Of a stretch of DNA of 64,000 nt, positions 34,720-46,062 are shown in pieces. Position 1 is the stretch's first letter. Each line of letters opens with the position of its first letter. The notes under the pieces were generated by a model. It ran no database searches, was not told the DNA's origin, and saw nothing but the letters and a program-made list of their open reading frames with translations. Origin of the DNA: Streptomyces cyaneofuscatus (GTDB taxonomy: Bacteria; Actinomycetota; Actinomycetes; Streptomycetales; Streptomycetaceae). The stretch spans positions 1 to 64,000 of the forward strand of contig NZ_JOEM01000018.1 of the NCBI RefSeq assembly GCF_000718135.1, written 5' to 3'. A program made the position numbers and the translations under genes.

Positions 34720-35259
34720 TCAGGCGAGACCGAGGTCGGCCACCGAGTAGACCTGCACGTACGGGAGACCGGCCTCGGCGATGGCCGGAGCGGCACCCCG
34801 CTCGACGATCACGGCGACGGCGACGACCTCGCCGCCCGCCTCCCGTACGGCCTCGACGGCGGTCAGCGGCGAACCGCCGGTGGTGGAGGTGTCCTCGACG
34901 ACCAGGCAGCGGCGGCCCTTCACGTCGGTGCCCTCGATCCGGCGCTGCATCCCGTGCGCCTTCTGTGCCTTGCGGACGACGAACGCGTCCAGGCTCTTCC
35001 CGCGCGCGGCGGAGGCGTGCAGCATCGAGGTGGCGACCGGGTCGGCGCCGAGCGTCAGCCCGCCGACACAGTCGTAGTCCAGCTCGGCGGTGGCGTCGAG
35101 CATGGCCTGGCCGACCAGCGGCGCGGCCTTGCCGTCCAGCGTGATCCGGCGCAGGTCGATGTACCAGTCGGCTTCCAGACCCGAGGAGAGGGTCACCTTG
35201 CCGTGCACCACGGCCTTGTCCTTGATCTGCTGGAGCAGGTCAGCGCGTACGTCAGTCAT
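34720..35259 (-). CDS. pyrE: Orotate phosphoribosyltransferase
   Basis: A 179-residue enzyme converting orotate and PRPP to OMP in pyrimidine synthesis. VTLSSGLEADWYIDLRRITL, GGLTLGADPVATSMLHAS, FVVRKAQKAHGMQRRIEG (catalytic K region) and the PRPP loop RCLVVEDTSTTGGSPLTAVE. The start at 35259 (MTDVRADLLQQIKD) matches the family; the longer frame upstream reads Arg/Pro-rich nonsense in the shadow of the epimerase. Confidence 0.96.
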   Translation of the reverse strand: MTDVRADLLQQIKDKAVVHGKVTLSSGLEADWYIDLRRITLDGKAAPLVGQAMLDATAELDYDCVGGLTLGADPVATSMLHASAARGKSLDAFVVRKAQKAHGMQRRIEGTDVKGRRCLVVEDTSTTGGSPLTAVEAVREAGGEVVAVAVIVERGAAPAIAEAGLPYVQVYSVADLGLA

Positions 35260-35306
35260 GGACACGAGGGTAAGCGCAGCCCGAAACCCCCGGAGCACGC
35301 CCCGCC

Positions 35307-36119
35307 TCAGAGCCGCGTCCAGCTCCAGGTCGTCGTGATCTCCAGCGGATCGATCGGGGTGACCAGCCGGGGCGCGGTGTTGAGCCCGTTCGGCGGCCCG
35401 GACTGCGGCTCCACACAGACCGCCTCGTCCTGCTCGTCGTAGACCACGACCCACTCGCTGCGGCTCTTGACCGTCAGCTCCAGCTGCTCCGGCCAGGTGA
35501 GCTTCACGTCCACGCCGTCGGGCATCCCGAAGCAGTCGTCCCACGGACCCGGTACGGGGTCGATGCGGCGGCCGGTCGGCAGGTGGTCCTCGCCGCGCTC
35601 CTCCTGCCAGGCCGCGTCGAAGGAGAGCTCGGCGTCCCGGCCCCCGAGGTTGCGGTGGAACCAGGGGTGCCAGCCCGCCTGGGCAGGAAAGGAGGTGCCG
35701 TACGTCTCGACGGCGAGGCCGAGCGTCAGGGTGTCCTCGGTCAGCTCGAAGGTCTGGGTCACCCGGCCCTCGTACGGCCAGGGCTCGGCGAGGTCGTAGT
35801 AGAAGGCCGCCTGCGCCTTGTCCACGTGGGCGGTCCGCCAGGCGGTGTCCCGGCCGGTGCCGTGGATGGCGTGCGGCGGAGAGTTCAGGGGCAGTTGGTG
35901 GAGGGCGTCGCCGTTGCGGAACTGCCCGTACCCGGTACGGCCGCACCAGGGCACCATCGGGAAGCAGCCGTACCGCTCGCCCTGGCGCAGCAGTTCGGTG
36001 GAGCCGATCCGGAGGCTGCTGATCCGGCAGCCGTGGAAGGGGTCGACGGTCAACTCGGCGTCGTCGGCACTCAGCCTGACGCTCTCTTCGCTACGGGTGC
36101 TCTCTTCGCTGCTGCTCAC
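35307..36119 (-). CDS. Aldose 1-epimerase family protein
   Basis: A 270-residue galactose-mutarotase-like beta-sandwich. DPFHGCRISSLRIGSTELLR, PMVPWCGRTGYGQFRNGDAL (the conserved Arg region), PPHAIHGTGRDTAWRTAHVD (catalytic His), PAQAGWHPWFHRNLGG (second His) and a glutamate near the C-terminus (CVEPQSGPPNGLN). It likely interconverts sugar anomers; the exact sugar is unknown. The start is GTG; the first 15 residues are a Ser/Glu-rich duplicated run. It lies 47 bases upstream of pyrE on the same strand. Confidence 0.88.
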   Translation of the reverse strand: MSSSEESTRSEESVRLSADDAELTVDPFHGCRISSLRIGSTELLRQGERYGCFPMVPWCGRTGYGQFRNGDALHQLPLNSPPHAIHGTGRDTAWRTAHVDKAQAAFYYDLAEPWPYEGRVTQTFELTEDTLTLGLAVETYGTSFPAQAGWHPWFHRNLGGRDAELSFDAAWQEERGEDHLPTGRRIDPVPGPWDDCFGMPDGVDVKLTWPEQLELTVKSRSEWVVVYDEQDEAVCVEPQSGPPNGLNTAPRLVTPIDPLEITTTWSWTRL

Positions 36120-36177
36120 CCGACGACCCTACTGGCGGGCCGGGGGAGTGTCCTGCCGGTCGGGCCGGATCCGGCCG

Positions 36178-37122
36178 CTACCTACGGCGCCGCAACGCCC
36201 GGCTCAGCACCACGGCGGAGGCCAGCGCGAGGGCGGCGGCCGGGGCGACCCAGCGCAGGGTGGTGCTCGCCCCGCCCGCGTCCGGCGAGGGCACGGGGGC
36301 GTACCGGCCGCGCGGGGGCGCGTGGTCGACCTCCTCCGCACTGCGGCCGATCATGGTGCGGCGGGCGTGCGCGGCCTCGGCGGGCGGCTCGTCCGGGACG
36401 GTGAACTCCACTCCGGCGACCGGGTCGAGGGCGGGCGGGGGAACGGGCGAGTCGAATACGGAGGCGGGCTCGGCGGGTTCCAGGAGCTCATCGGCGGCAC
36501 CGGCGTCTGCATCGGTACCGGCACCAGCCCCAGCACCGGCTTCCGTACCGGCGGAAGCCTGTTCGCTCTCCGCAGCGTCGTCGCCCGCCGCCGCCTCGAC
36601 GTCCCCCTCAAGCCCCTCGGCCGACACGTCCTCCGCACCGCCCTCGTCCGAGCCGCCGCCCCCCGCACCGGTCTCCCCGTGCGCGGCCAGCGTCTCCGTC
36701 ACCAGCTGCTGGGTGAAGCGGTCCAGGAGCCGCTGGGCCGCCGCGAGCGCGGCGCCCTCCTCCAGCTCGGCCAGCCGGCCGTCGCCGCTCGCCGTACCGC
36801 TGTACGCGAGGGTCGTCCCGCCGTCCGTCTCCGTGAGGCCGATGGTCAGGGCCAGCTTCACCGCACCGGCCCCCCGGGCCTCCACGCCCTCCCCGGTCAC
36901 CGAGAACCGGCCGTCCTCCGAGCCAGGGCCGGAAAGCCTCAGCTCGCCCCGGTACGTGATGGTGTGGCCGCCCGCCCGGAACTTCAGCCGGCCCGCCAGC
37001 GGCGAGGCCGACGCGTCGGCGTCCTGCTGGATCCCCGGGACGCAGCGGGCGACCCGGGCGGGGTCGCCCAGCGTGCGCCGCAGGGCCGGGACCGGGACCG
37101 GAACGAACACCTGATGCTCCAT
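36178..37122 (-). CDS. SRPBCC (CoxG-like) protein with C-terminal membrane anchor
   Basis: A 314-residue protein. The first ~145 residues are an SRPBCC fold of the CoxG/carbon-monoxide-dehydrogenase-subunit-G type (VPALRRTLGDPARVARCVPG; ITYRGELRLSG; TTLAYSGTASGDGRLAELEE). A Gly/Asp/Glu/Ala-rich disordered stretch of about 110 residues follows, then a C-terminal hydrophobic helix (LRWVAPAAALALASAVVLS) and RALRRRR, a tail anchor facing the cytoplasm. No cox genes are near, so the ligand is unknown. Confidence 0.85.
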   Translation of the reverse strand: MEHQVFVPVPVPALRRTLGDPARVARCVPGIQQDADASASPLAGRLKFRAGGHTITYRGELRLSGPGSEDGRFSVTGEGVEARGAGAVKLALTIGLTETDGGTTLAYSGTASGDGRLAELEEGAALAAAQRLLDRFTQQLVTETLAAHGETGAGGGGSDEGGAEDVSAEGLEGDVEAAAGDDAAESEQASAGTEAGAGAGAGTDADAGAADELLEPAEPASVFDSPVPPPALDPVAGVEFTVPDEPPAEAAHARRTMIGRSAEEVDHAPPRGRYAPVPSPDAGGASTTLRWVAPAAALALASAVVLSRALRRRR

Positions 37123-37230
37123 ACCGACCGAGCCTAATCGCCCCCGGCCCGCGCGTCAGGGCTTCCACCCGCCCGACCGGCATGCGAGCCCCCACCCTCA
37201 CGGCCCCCTCACGTCCCCTCACACCCCCTC

Positions 37231-38841
37231 TCACGTCTCCTCCCAGTAGCGCGGGTGGATCAGCGTGGACGGCACCTGCCCCGGCAGCCGCAGTCCGTCG
37301 GCCGCCCGGGCCCCCTCCCGTAGCTCCGCCTCCCCCAGCGAGCGCGGTACGGGCGCTCCGGCGCCCAGCCCCGGCTCCCCCACCGGCCCGGCCGCCGCCA
37401 GGACGAAGCCCCAGCCCTCCGGGGGCCGGCCCCCGGCGCCGAGACGGTCGGGGCTCGCGGTGAAGCCGGAAGGGTGGCCGGAGGGGCGGCCCGGGATGCG
37501 GTACGGGCGGGTCGCGAGGCCTCCGGCCCGTACCGAGGCCTCCACCGTCCAGAAGGTCCGGGGCCGGACCTCCGGCGGGCCCGCGTGCACCACGAGGCGG
37601 CCACGGGGGGCCAGGGCCTCGGCGATCAGCCCGTAGAACTCGGCGGAGTACAGCTTCGTACTGGCCGTGATCCCCGGGCCCGGCAGGTCGGAGATGACCA
37701 CGTCGTAGCGGTGGTGGTCGGCCCGCAGCCAGGTGAAGGCGTCCGCGCCGACGGCGGTGAGGCGCGGGTCGCGGTAGGCGTGGCCGTTGAGCTCGGAGAG
37801 GGCGGGGTCGGTGCGGGCCAGTCGGGTGACGGCGGGGTCGATCTCGACGAGGGTGACCGAGCGGACGTCCCCGTAACGGAGGACCTCGCGGGCGGCGAGC
37901 CCGTCGCCGCCGCCCAGGATGAGGACGCGGGCTCGGGGCCCGTCCATCGCCGGGTGGACCAGCGCCTCGTGGTACCGGTGCTCGTCGCGGGCGCTGACCC
38001 GGAGCCGGCCGTCCAGGTAGAGGCCGAGGGAGTCACGGTCGGTCCCGGTCAGGACGACCTCCTGCACCCCGGTCTGCACCGCGACCCGCACCTGGTCCCC
38101 GTAGACCGCCCGCCGCGCCGCCTGCTCGAAGTCGTCGACCAGGACCGTGGCGGTCGCGAGGACGGCGATCACCGAGACGTTGACCACGACGAGGAGCCGG
38201 CGGGAGCCGGGGGTCAGGTCGCGCCGGAACACCCACAGGACCAGCGCCCCGCCCGCCGCCGCGTTGACCGCGCCCGTCAGGAGCGCTCCGGTGAGCTGCC
38301 CCAGCATCGGCAGCAGCAGGAAGGGAAAGGCCAGCCCGCCGACGAGCGCGCCCACGTAGTCGGCGGCGAAGAGGTCGGCCACCGCCCCGCCCGCGTCCTG
38401 CCGGTCGACGCGCTGGATCAGCGTCATCAGCAGCGGGATCTCCGCCCCGATCAGCACCCCGATCGCCAGCGAGAACCCGACCAGCGCGTACTGCGACTCA
38501 CCGAGCCAGGCGAACGACGCGTACAGCACGAGCGCCGAGGAGCCGCCGATCAGCGCGAGGGCCGCCTCGATCAGCCCGAACCCGACGGCGGCGTGGCAGC
38601 GTAAACGTTTCGCGAGGAGGGAGCCGATGCCCATCGCGAAGACCATCACGGAGAGCACGACGGAGGCCTGGGTGACCGAGTCACCGATCAAGTAGGAGGC
38701 GAGCGCGACCAGTTCCAGCTCGTAGACGAGACCGCAGGCCGCGCAGACGAAGACGGCGGCCAGCACGAGGAACCGGCCGGTCCTCGGCCGTACGGGAAGC
38801 CGCGCCGCGCCCCCTCGCAGCGACACCTGCTGGTCGATCAT
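37231..38841 (-). CDS. Membrane-bound spermidine-synthase-like protein
   Basis: A 536-residue protein. The N-terminal half carries about seven transmembrane helices ([78 protein letters not shown]). The C-terminal half is a SpeE-type Rossmann aminopropyltransferase domain ([72 protein letters not shown]). Catalytic Asp of the DxPxG motif is seen as SDLPGPG. Such membrane-fused SpeE proteins are common in actinobacteria; whether they make polyamines is unsettled. Confidence 0.9.
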   Translation of the reverse strand: MIDQQVSLRGGAARLPVRPRTGRFLVLAAVFVCAACGLVYELELVALASYLIGDSVTQASVVLSVMVFAMGIGSLLAKRLRCHAAVGFGLIEAALALIGGSSALVLYASFAWLGESQYALVGFSLAIGVLIGAEIPLLMTLIQRVDRQDAGGAVADLFAADYVGALVGGLAFPFLLLPMLGQLTGALLTGAVNAAAGGALVLWVFRRDLTPGSRRLLVVVNVSVIAVLATATVLVDDFEQAARRAVYGDQVRVAVQTGVQEVVLTGTDRDSLGLYLDGRLRVSARDEHRYHEALVHPAMDGPRARVLILGGGDGLAAREVLRYGDVRSVTLVEIDPAVTRLARTDPALSELNGHAYRDPRLTAVGADAFTWLRADHHRYDVVISDLPGPGITASTKLYSAEFYGLIAEALAPRGRLVVHAGPPEVRPRTFWTVEASVRAGGLATRPYRIPGRPSGHPSGFTASPDRLGAGGRPPEGWGFVLAAAGPVGEPGLGAGAPVPRSLGEAELREGARAADGLRLPGQVPSTLIHPRYWEET

Positions 38842-38900
38842 GCTGCGAACGCTACGTCACTGCCCGGTCGCCGCTTGTCACCCACAAGGGTGCAAGTGGA

Positions 38901-38929
38901 GCGGCCGGGGGCACCCGCCCCTCGGCCGC
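38901..38929 (-). terminator. Hairpin terminator after the DUF2617 gene
   Basis: GCGGCCG (38901-38907) pairs with CGGCCGC (38923-38929), with further G:C pairs inside, just beyond the DUF2617 stop. Confidence 0.5.
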
Positions 38930-38955
38930 ACCTCCTGTCGCGCGGAAAGCGGGAA

Positions 38956-39477
38956 TCAGACCGCGGGCGCCGGGATGCGCACCCCCACCCGGGTCCGGGT
39001 GACCACCAACTGCCCTTCCTGCGGGTACGCGTGCCAGGTGCGCCACCGCACCTGGCCCTCGATGCGCTGGGCGAGCATCGCCGTGAAGGCGTACGGGCTG
39101 CCGGGGAAGGTGCCCGCCAGGCCGTGCGGGTGGTCGCTCACGAGCGCGAGCAGCTCCTGCGCCCGCCCCGCGAACTGGCCCTGCGTCAGGGTCTCGACGC
39201 GGGCGGCGAACTCGTACTCCCAGTCGCCGAGCCGCTCGGCGACACCGAGCGGGAGAGGGGTGCTGCTGCCCGGCATGCAGGCAACGGTCTCGGAGCAGAC
39301 CCCGCGGTCCTCCTGGAGGAGGACCTGGTGGGAGGCGCCGAGGAGCCTCAACTGGAGTTCGGCACCGCCGAGCTGGAGGTCGAGGACGGCGAGGGCGGGG
39401 AGCGGCTCCCGGCCCAGGGTCCAGGCCAGGTCGGCGGCGCGGGTATCGGAATAGGCCGTCTGGAGGGTGGTGAGCAT
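38956..39477 (-). CDS. DUF2617 family protein
   Basis: A 173-residue protein. ALAVLDLQLGGAELQLRLLG, SHQVLLQED, SETVACMPGSSTPLPLG and WEYEFAARVETLTQGQFA match the actinobacterial DUF2617 family of unknown function; it is regularly found beside the spermidine-synthase-like and Gly-rich membrane genes. Start at 39477 (MLTTLQTAYSDT), the conserved beginning; the ATG 7 codons upstream adds a non-conserved stretch. Confidence 0.85.
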   Translation of the reverse strand: MLTTLQTAYSDTRAADLAWTLGREPLPALAVLDLQLGGAELQLRLLGASHQVLLQEDRGVCSETVACMPGSSTPLPLGVAERLGDWEYEFAARVETLTQGQFAGRAQELLALVSDHPHGLAGTFPGSPYAFTAMLAQRIEGQVRWRTWHAYPQEGQLVVTRTRVGVRIPAPAV

Positions 39478-39721
39478 GGGTCGGCTCCGCAAACACACAT
39501 GGACACATGGACAGCGGGCGCCCCCTGGGCATGCGCGTGGGAGGAGGGGAGCGCCCGATCTGGTCCAACTGGGGTCCGAGGGCTGAATATTCTCTTCAAC
39601 GAGGGAATCACGAAGTACGCCGCACTCGCAGCGTTTTTACCCAACTTGACGTGGTTTCCATTCCCCCGGGGGCAGCCCGGTTCAACTGTTCAGCCACTTC
39701 CCTCTGCGTGGCTCAACGACA
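39478..39721. other. Intergenic region with a lower-GC patch
   Basis: About 240 bases with no credible ORF. Bases 39585-39665 are clearly less GC-rich than the surroundings (runs such as GAATATTCTCTTCAACG and GTTTTTACCC), as expected for a promoter region of the DUF2617 gene, but no convincing -35/-10 pair can be assigned. Confidence 0.4.
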
Positions 39722-39756
39722 GGGCGCCCGAAGGGAGTTCACCCCTCCGGGCGCCC
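39722..39756 (-). terminator. Terminator after the Gly-rich membrane protein gene
   Basis: GGGCGCCCG (39722-39730) pairs with CGGGCGCCC (39748-39756), followed inward by a mismatch and four more pairs. It lies beyond the stop at 39802 on the minus strand. Confidence 0.7.
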
Positions 39757-39801
39757 GGCCCTGAGTCACTGTCGGTGACGGTTACGGCCTCCCGGCCCCG
39801 C

Positions 39802-40074
39802 TCAGCTGCCCCCGCCGCAGCCGCCCCCGCCACCACCGCAGGACGATCCGCCGCCGCACGAGTGGCCGGAGGAGGAGCTGCAGGATGATCCCCCGCCGCC
39901 ACCGTGGCCCCCTGCCCACCAGCCACCGCCGCCCGCCGCCGCACCGTCCCCGGCGGACCTCCGCCGGGCACGCGCCGCGTACGGTCCCTTCTTGACCCTG
40001 GTCACCCGCACCAGCACCACCATCAGCACGAAGAGAATCCCCACACCGACCAGCACCGTTATGAAGGCAGTCAT
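39802..40074 (-). CDS. Small membrane protein with Gly/Ser/Cys-rich tail
   Basis: A 90-residue protein: one N-terminal transmembrane helix (AFITVLVGVGILFVLMVVLV), a basic stretch (RVTRVKKGPYAARARRR) and a C-terminal half made almost only of Gly, Ser and Cys (GGGSSCSSSSGHSCGGGSSC), with six cysteines. The basic side should face the cytoplasm, so the Cys-rich tail would be inside. Start at 40074 behind GTGAGGGC. No known function; the cysteines could bind metal or form disulfides. Confidence 0.75.
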   Translation of the reverse strand: MTAFITVLVGVGILFVLMVVLVRVTRVKKGPYAARARRRSAGDGAAAGGGGWWAGGHGGGGGSSCSSSSGHSCGGGSSCGGGGGGCGGGS

Positions 40075-40250
40075 GCCCTCACCCGCCTTTCTCTCCCCCG
40101 AAGCGCGGTTCCCCCGTCGCTTCCCGGTTTCCCTTGTCTGCTGTCTGCCTCTGTTCCTTCTCTGTTCCTTCGTGACAGGGGGATCCCCCCGGCGCGGGCG
40201 GGCCAAAGCAGACTTGAGCAACTCCAGAGCTTGGGCACAGGATGGCGCCC

Positions 40251-41417
40251 ATGACACAGGGACGACCGCTGCTCAACCGCCGCCTCGCCGGCTTCGGCAC
40301 GACGATCTTCGCCGAGATGTCCGCGCTGGCCGCGCGGACCGGCTCGATCAACCTCGGCCAGGGCTTCCCCGACACCGACGGTCCCGAGGAGATCCGGGAG
40401 GCGGCGGTCCGGGCGCTGCGCGCCGGGCACGGCAACCAGTACCCGCCGGGCCCCGGCATCCCGGAGCTGCGTACCGCCGTGGCCGACCACCAGAAGCGGT
40501 TCTACGGCCTGACCTGGTCCCCCGACACCGAGGTCCTGGTGACCGCCGGAGCCACCGAGGCGATCGCCGCCTCGCTGCTGGCGCTGGTGGAGCCGGGCGA
40601 CGAGGTCATCGCGTTCGAGCCGTACTACGACTCGTACGCCGCGTGCATCGCCATGGCGGGCGGCGTACGCGTCCCGCTCACGCTGCGCGCCCCCACCTTC
40701 CGCCCGGACCTGGACGAGCTGCGCGCCAAGATCACCCCGCGCACCCGCCTCCTGCTCCTCAACTCGCCGCACAACCCGACCGGCACGGTCCTCACCCCCG
40801 AGGAGCTGAGCGGTATCGCGGCCCTGGCGGTCGAGCACGACCTGCTGGTGGTCACCGACGAGGTGTACGAGCACCTCGTGTTCGAGGGCTCCCACCACCC
40901 GATCGCCGCCCTGCCCGGGATGCGCGAGCGGACGGTCTCCATCTCGTCGGCCGGCAAGACGTACTCGTACACCGGCTGGAAGATCGGCTGGGTGACGGGC
41001 GACGCGCCCCTGGTGACGGCGGTGCGCTCGGCGAAGCAGTACCTGACGTTCGTGAGCGGGGGCCCGCTCCAGTACGCGATCGCGGAGGCGCTCCAGCTGC
41101 CCGACACGTTCTTCACGGAGTTCCGCGCGTCCATGCACCGCAAGCGCGATCTGCTCGCGGAGGGGCTGCGGAGCGCGGGCTTCCGGGTCTACGAGCCGGA
41201 GGGGACGTACTTCGTCACCACCGACATCTCCCCGTTCGGCGAGGAGGACGCCTACGCCTTCTGCCGGGCGCTCCCGGAGCGCTGCGGGGTGGCCGCCGTC
41301 CCGGTCTCGGTCTTCTACGACGATCCGGAGGCGGGCCGCAGCCAGGTCCGGTTCACGTTCTGCAAGCGCGAGGACGTGCTGGAGGAGGCGGTGGAGCGGC
41401 TGCGGCGGCTCGGGTAG
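40251..41417 (+). CDS. PLP-dependent class I/II aminotransferase (DapC / kynurenine aminotransferase-like)
   Basis: A 388-residue aminotransferase. FAEMSALAARTGSINLGQGF and PDTDGPEEIREAAVRAL at the start, then NQYPPGPGIPELRTAVADH, VLVTAGATEAIAASLLALV, LLLNSPHNPTGTVLTPEEL, VVTDEVYEHLVFEG and the PLP lysine in SSAGKTYSYTGWKIGWVTG, with the terminal VRFTFCKRED arginine. Relatives act as N-succinyl-DAP aminotransferase or on kynurenine, methionine and glutamine; sequence does not separate these. ATG 40251 is preferred over 40242 because CAGGATGG precedes it. Confidence 0.9.
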   Translation: MTQGRPLLNRRLAGFGTTIFAEMSALAARTGSINLGQGFPDTDGPEEIREAAVRALRAGHGNQYPPGPGIPELRTAVADHQKRFYGLTWSPDTEVLVTAGATEAIAASLLALVEPGDEVIAFEPYYDSYAACIAMAGGVRVPLTLRAPTFRPDLDELRAKITPRTRLLLLNSPHNPTGTVLTPEELSGIAALAVEHDLLVVTDEVYEHLVFEGSHHPIAALPGMRERTVSISSAGKTYSYTGWKIGWVTGDAPLVTAVRSAKQYLTFVSGGPLQYAIAEALQLPDTFFTEFRASMHRKRDLLAEGLRSAGFRVYEPEGTYFVTTDISPFGEEDAYAFCRALPERCGVAAVPVSVFYDDPEAGRSQVRFTFCKREDVLEEAVERLRRLG

Positions 41418-41436
41418 GCGCCTTCGGTACGGAGAC

Positions 41437-41473
41437 GGCCCGGGCGGCGGTCATGGTGACCGCCGCCCGGGCC
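41437..41473. terminator. Strong bidirectional terminator
   Basis: A perfect 17-bp stem, from GGCCCGGGCGGCGGTCA (41437-41453) to TGACCGCCGCCCGGGCC (41457-41473), with a TGG loop, between convergent aminotransferase and YbjN genes. Confidence 0.9.
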
Positions 41474-41498
41474 GCTGCCGTGGGTGGACCGGAGGAGG

Positions 41499-42035
41499 CT
41501 AGGCGCCCTCGGTGTCCGTCTTCTCCTCGGCCGGCGTGAGGCCGAGGCGCTCGATGAGCCACTTGTCGAACTCGATCGAGGCGCGCACCCAGCTCACCGT
41601 CGAGGAGACGAAGTGCTCCAGGCTGACGCCGGTGCCGATGAGCATCTGCGCCTCACCGATCAGCCGGACGGAGCCCGCCTCGCCCTCCTCGCCCTCGTGG
41701 GCGTGGGTGTAGACCTTGGGCCACAGGGTGCGGCGGTTCCAGTCGTCGATGGCGTCCAGGAGGACCGGACGCAGATCGAGCGCGTGCGGGCGGTCGTAGA
41801 ACGTGCGGACCGAGAAGACCTGCTGCTCGTCCTCGCCCCGGAACATGAAGTACGTCCGGAACTCTTCCCACGGCGCGGCGAGGTCACCCTCGTCGTCGAC
41901 GACGTACTTGAGCTCCATCTGGTCGAGGAGCTGCTTGACGAGGTCCTGGTCAGGGACGACGGGGCCCTCCGGTCCTGCCGCCTGCGGTTCGGGCTGGCCC
42001 CCGAAATTAGGAATCGAGGACGGATCGATGCTCAC
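41499..42035 (-). CDS. YbjN domain protein
   Basis: A 178-residue protein. DLVKQLLDQMELKYVVDDEG, YFMFRGEDEQQVFSVRTFYD, PVLLDAIDDWNRRTLWPKVY and FVSSTVSWVRASIEFDKWL match the YbjN family (type III secretion chaperone-like fold), common and often essential-looking in actinobacteria but of unknown function. GTG start at 42035 (SIDPSSIPNFGG) behind GAAGGGA. Confidence 0.85.
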   Translation of the reverse strand: MSIDPSSIPNFGGQPEPQAAGPEGPVVPDQDLVKQLLDQMELKYVVDDEGDLAAPWEEFRTYFMFRGEDEQQVFSVRTFYDRPHALDLRPVLLDAIDDWNRRTLWPKVYTHAHEGEEGEAGSVRLIGEAQMLIGTGVSLEHFVSSTVSWVRASIEFDKWLIERLGLTPAEEKTDTEGA

Positions 42036-42194
42036 CGTTATTTCCCTTCGTGCGGTTGCGGCCATCCTCTCCCATGGCGGGCGGGGCATGGCAAGCCCGC
42101 ACGGCCCCTATCCGCCACAAGCTGACACGCGGCGGGGGCGGAGGGGGGCCGTGCGGGTCCGTTCGCACACTCTGTGAAGGTCCGTGTCCGGCTG

Positions 42195-44780
<2,586 letters not shown>

Positions 44781-44839
44781 GTGTGCTTACTCCTCCTCGC
44801 AGCTGGAACTCGTCCCTTGACGGAAACAACGTGCACAAA

Positions 44840-44860
44840 GTTGAGTCTATTCCACTCAAG
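44840..44860. promoter_or_regulatory. HAIR element (HspR operator) of clpB
   Basis: GTTGAGT-N7-ACTCAAG, one mismatch from the HspR consensus CTTGAGT-N7-ACTCAAG, 60 bases upstream of the clpB start. Confidence 0.85.
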
Positions 44861-44956
44861 GCAAGATTACGGCACGCCGGCCCTCCGTTCCGAGTGAACG
44901 GGCCGCCGAGTCCGCCCGCCACCGCACCGGCACTCCCCCCCGCCTACGCTTCACCC

Positions 44957-45358
44957 ATGGCAGACGTACGGAACCCCACCCCCGGCTACCTCGCGTTCTG
45001 GCGCGAGCGCCACGTGTGCACCCTGACGACGCTCCGCCCCGACGGCACACCGCACGTGGTGCCCGTGGGCGTGACGTACGACCCGGAGGCCGGGGTGGCA
45101 CGCGTGATCACCGGCAAGGGCACCCGGAAGGTCGCCAACATCCTGGCCGCGGGCCCGGAGGGGGCACGGGTCGCCGTCTGCCAGATGCACAAGGCCCGCT
45201 GGGCGACGCTGGAGGGCGTCGCGACCATCCGGAGCGAGCCGGAGGCCGTCGCGGACGCGGAGAGCCGTTACGCGGAGCGCTACGAGCGCACGCCGAGGGT
45301 CAACCCGGAGCGGATCGTCATCGAGATCGCCGTCGACCGGGCGCTCGGAAACGCCTGA
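44957..45358 (+). CDS. PPOX-class flavin/F420-dependent oxidoreductase
   Basis: A 133-residue split-barrel protein. YLAFWRERHVCTLTTLRPDG and TPHVVPVGVTYDPEAGVARV, then TGKGTRKVANILAAG and RWATLEGVATIRSEPEAV. This is the pyridoxamine 5'-phosphate oxidase-like fold; actinobacterial members mostly use F420 or bind FMN. No cofactor partner adjoins. The ATG at 44957 is taken from the family start. Confidence 0.85.
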   Translation: MADVRNPTPGYLAFWRERHVCTLTTLRPDGTPHVVPVGVTYDPEAGVARVITGKGTRKVANILAAGPEGARVAVCQMHKARWATLEGVATIRSEPEAVADAESRYAERYERTPRVNPERIVIEIAVDRALGNA

Positions 45359-45383
45359 GGCCCCCCGGACCGGAACAGCACAA

Positions 45384-45416
45384 CGGCGCCACCGTGTTCA
45401 GGTCACGGTGGCGCCG
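45384..45416. terminator. Bidirectional terminator
   Basis: A perfect 13-bp stem, CGGCGCCACCGTG (45384-45396) and CACGGTGGCGCCG (45404-45416), loop 7, between convergent genes. Confidence 0.85.
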
Positions 45417-45464
45417 CTGTGTGGGGGAAGCGCCTGGAGCGACAGGTGACGACGGGGGAATCGC

Positions 45465-45785
45465 TCAGGCACTGCGGGGGGTGGCGGAAAGGGGTTCTGA
45501 CGCGATCAGCTCATGGTCCCGCTGATCGAGGTTCACAAAGATCATCCCGTACCTGACGGCGCAGCGGACGGGCTGCGGCGCGCCACGGGGGCGGCGGAGA
45601 CAGCGATAGGCGCGGACGTCCTCGTCCTCTTCCATCACGACGACGATCGGCTCTCCGAACAGGGTGACCATCAACGAGTCGCCACGGCGGGGGAGTGCCG
45701 TGAGCAGATCGATGAAATGCCACCCTGAGCGATAGGCGGTTGCCATCTCGCGCCGGAAGGTGCGGTCGTCCGGCGGCGTGGTCAT
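45465..45785 (-). CDS. Small degenerate Rieske-like protein
   Basis: A 106-residue protein. GDSLMVTLFGEPIVVVMEED followed by VRAYRCLRRPRGAPQPVRCA and YGMIFVNLDQRD has the frame of the Rieske domain of ring-hydroxylating oxygenases (GEPLVVVRD..., C-R-H-R-G..., HGFVFVNLD). The two C-x-H / C-x-x-H ligand pairs are broken: RCLRRPRG keeps one Cys but no His, and RCAVRYG lacks the second pair. A 2Fe-2S cluster is therefore unlikely, and the protein is probably a repurposed or decayed domain. It overlaps the secreted peptide gene by ATGA. Confidence 0.7.
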   Translation of the reverse strand: MTTPPDDRTFRREMATAYRSGWHFIDLLTALPRRGDSLMVTLFGEPIVVVMEEDEDVRAYRCLRRPRGAPQPVRCAVRYGMIFVNLDQRDHELIASEPLSATPRSA

Positions 45786-46003
45786 GCGACCGTGCGGCTA
45801 GAGGTGACACCCCAGGTGATATCACCGGACAGGGTGACCGATGCGGCCGACCGGGAATCGGGCTTCGGTGCGGTCCAGGTGATGTCCTCGGCGCCCTGGG
45901 CCGCCAGGGTCCCAAATGCCAGGGCCCCCACGAACACCGTGGCAAGCACCGAGCGAAGCATTCGCTTATACATTTCGGCTTCGTCCTCACTGGATGGATT
46001 CAT
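45782..46003 (-). CDS. Small secreted peptide with two DITW motifs
   Basis: A peptide of 73 residues from ATG 46003, or 63 from ATG 45973 (MYKRMLRSV). The Arg/Lys start is followed by a hydrophobic signal core (VLATVFVGALAFGTLAAQG), with cleavage likely after AAQG or QGA. The mature part is about 40 residues: AEDITWTAPKP, DSRSAASVTLSG and DITWGVTSSRTVA, with DITW repeated 25 residues apart. No cysteine, no known modification motif. It overlaps the Rieske-like gene and is divergent from three LuxR-type regulators, which suggests an exported signal or product; unproved. Confidence 0.7.
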   Translation of the reverse strand: MNPSSEDEAEMYKRMLRSVLATVFVGALAFGTLAAQGAEDITWTAPKPDSRSAASVTLSGDITWGVTSSRTVA

Positions 46004-46062
46004 CTCCCCCGCACCAAGACGATGTCTCATCCGCATACGCGAACGCCACCGGCTCGGTGCAT

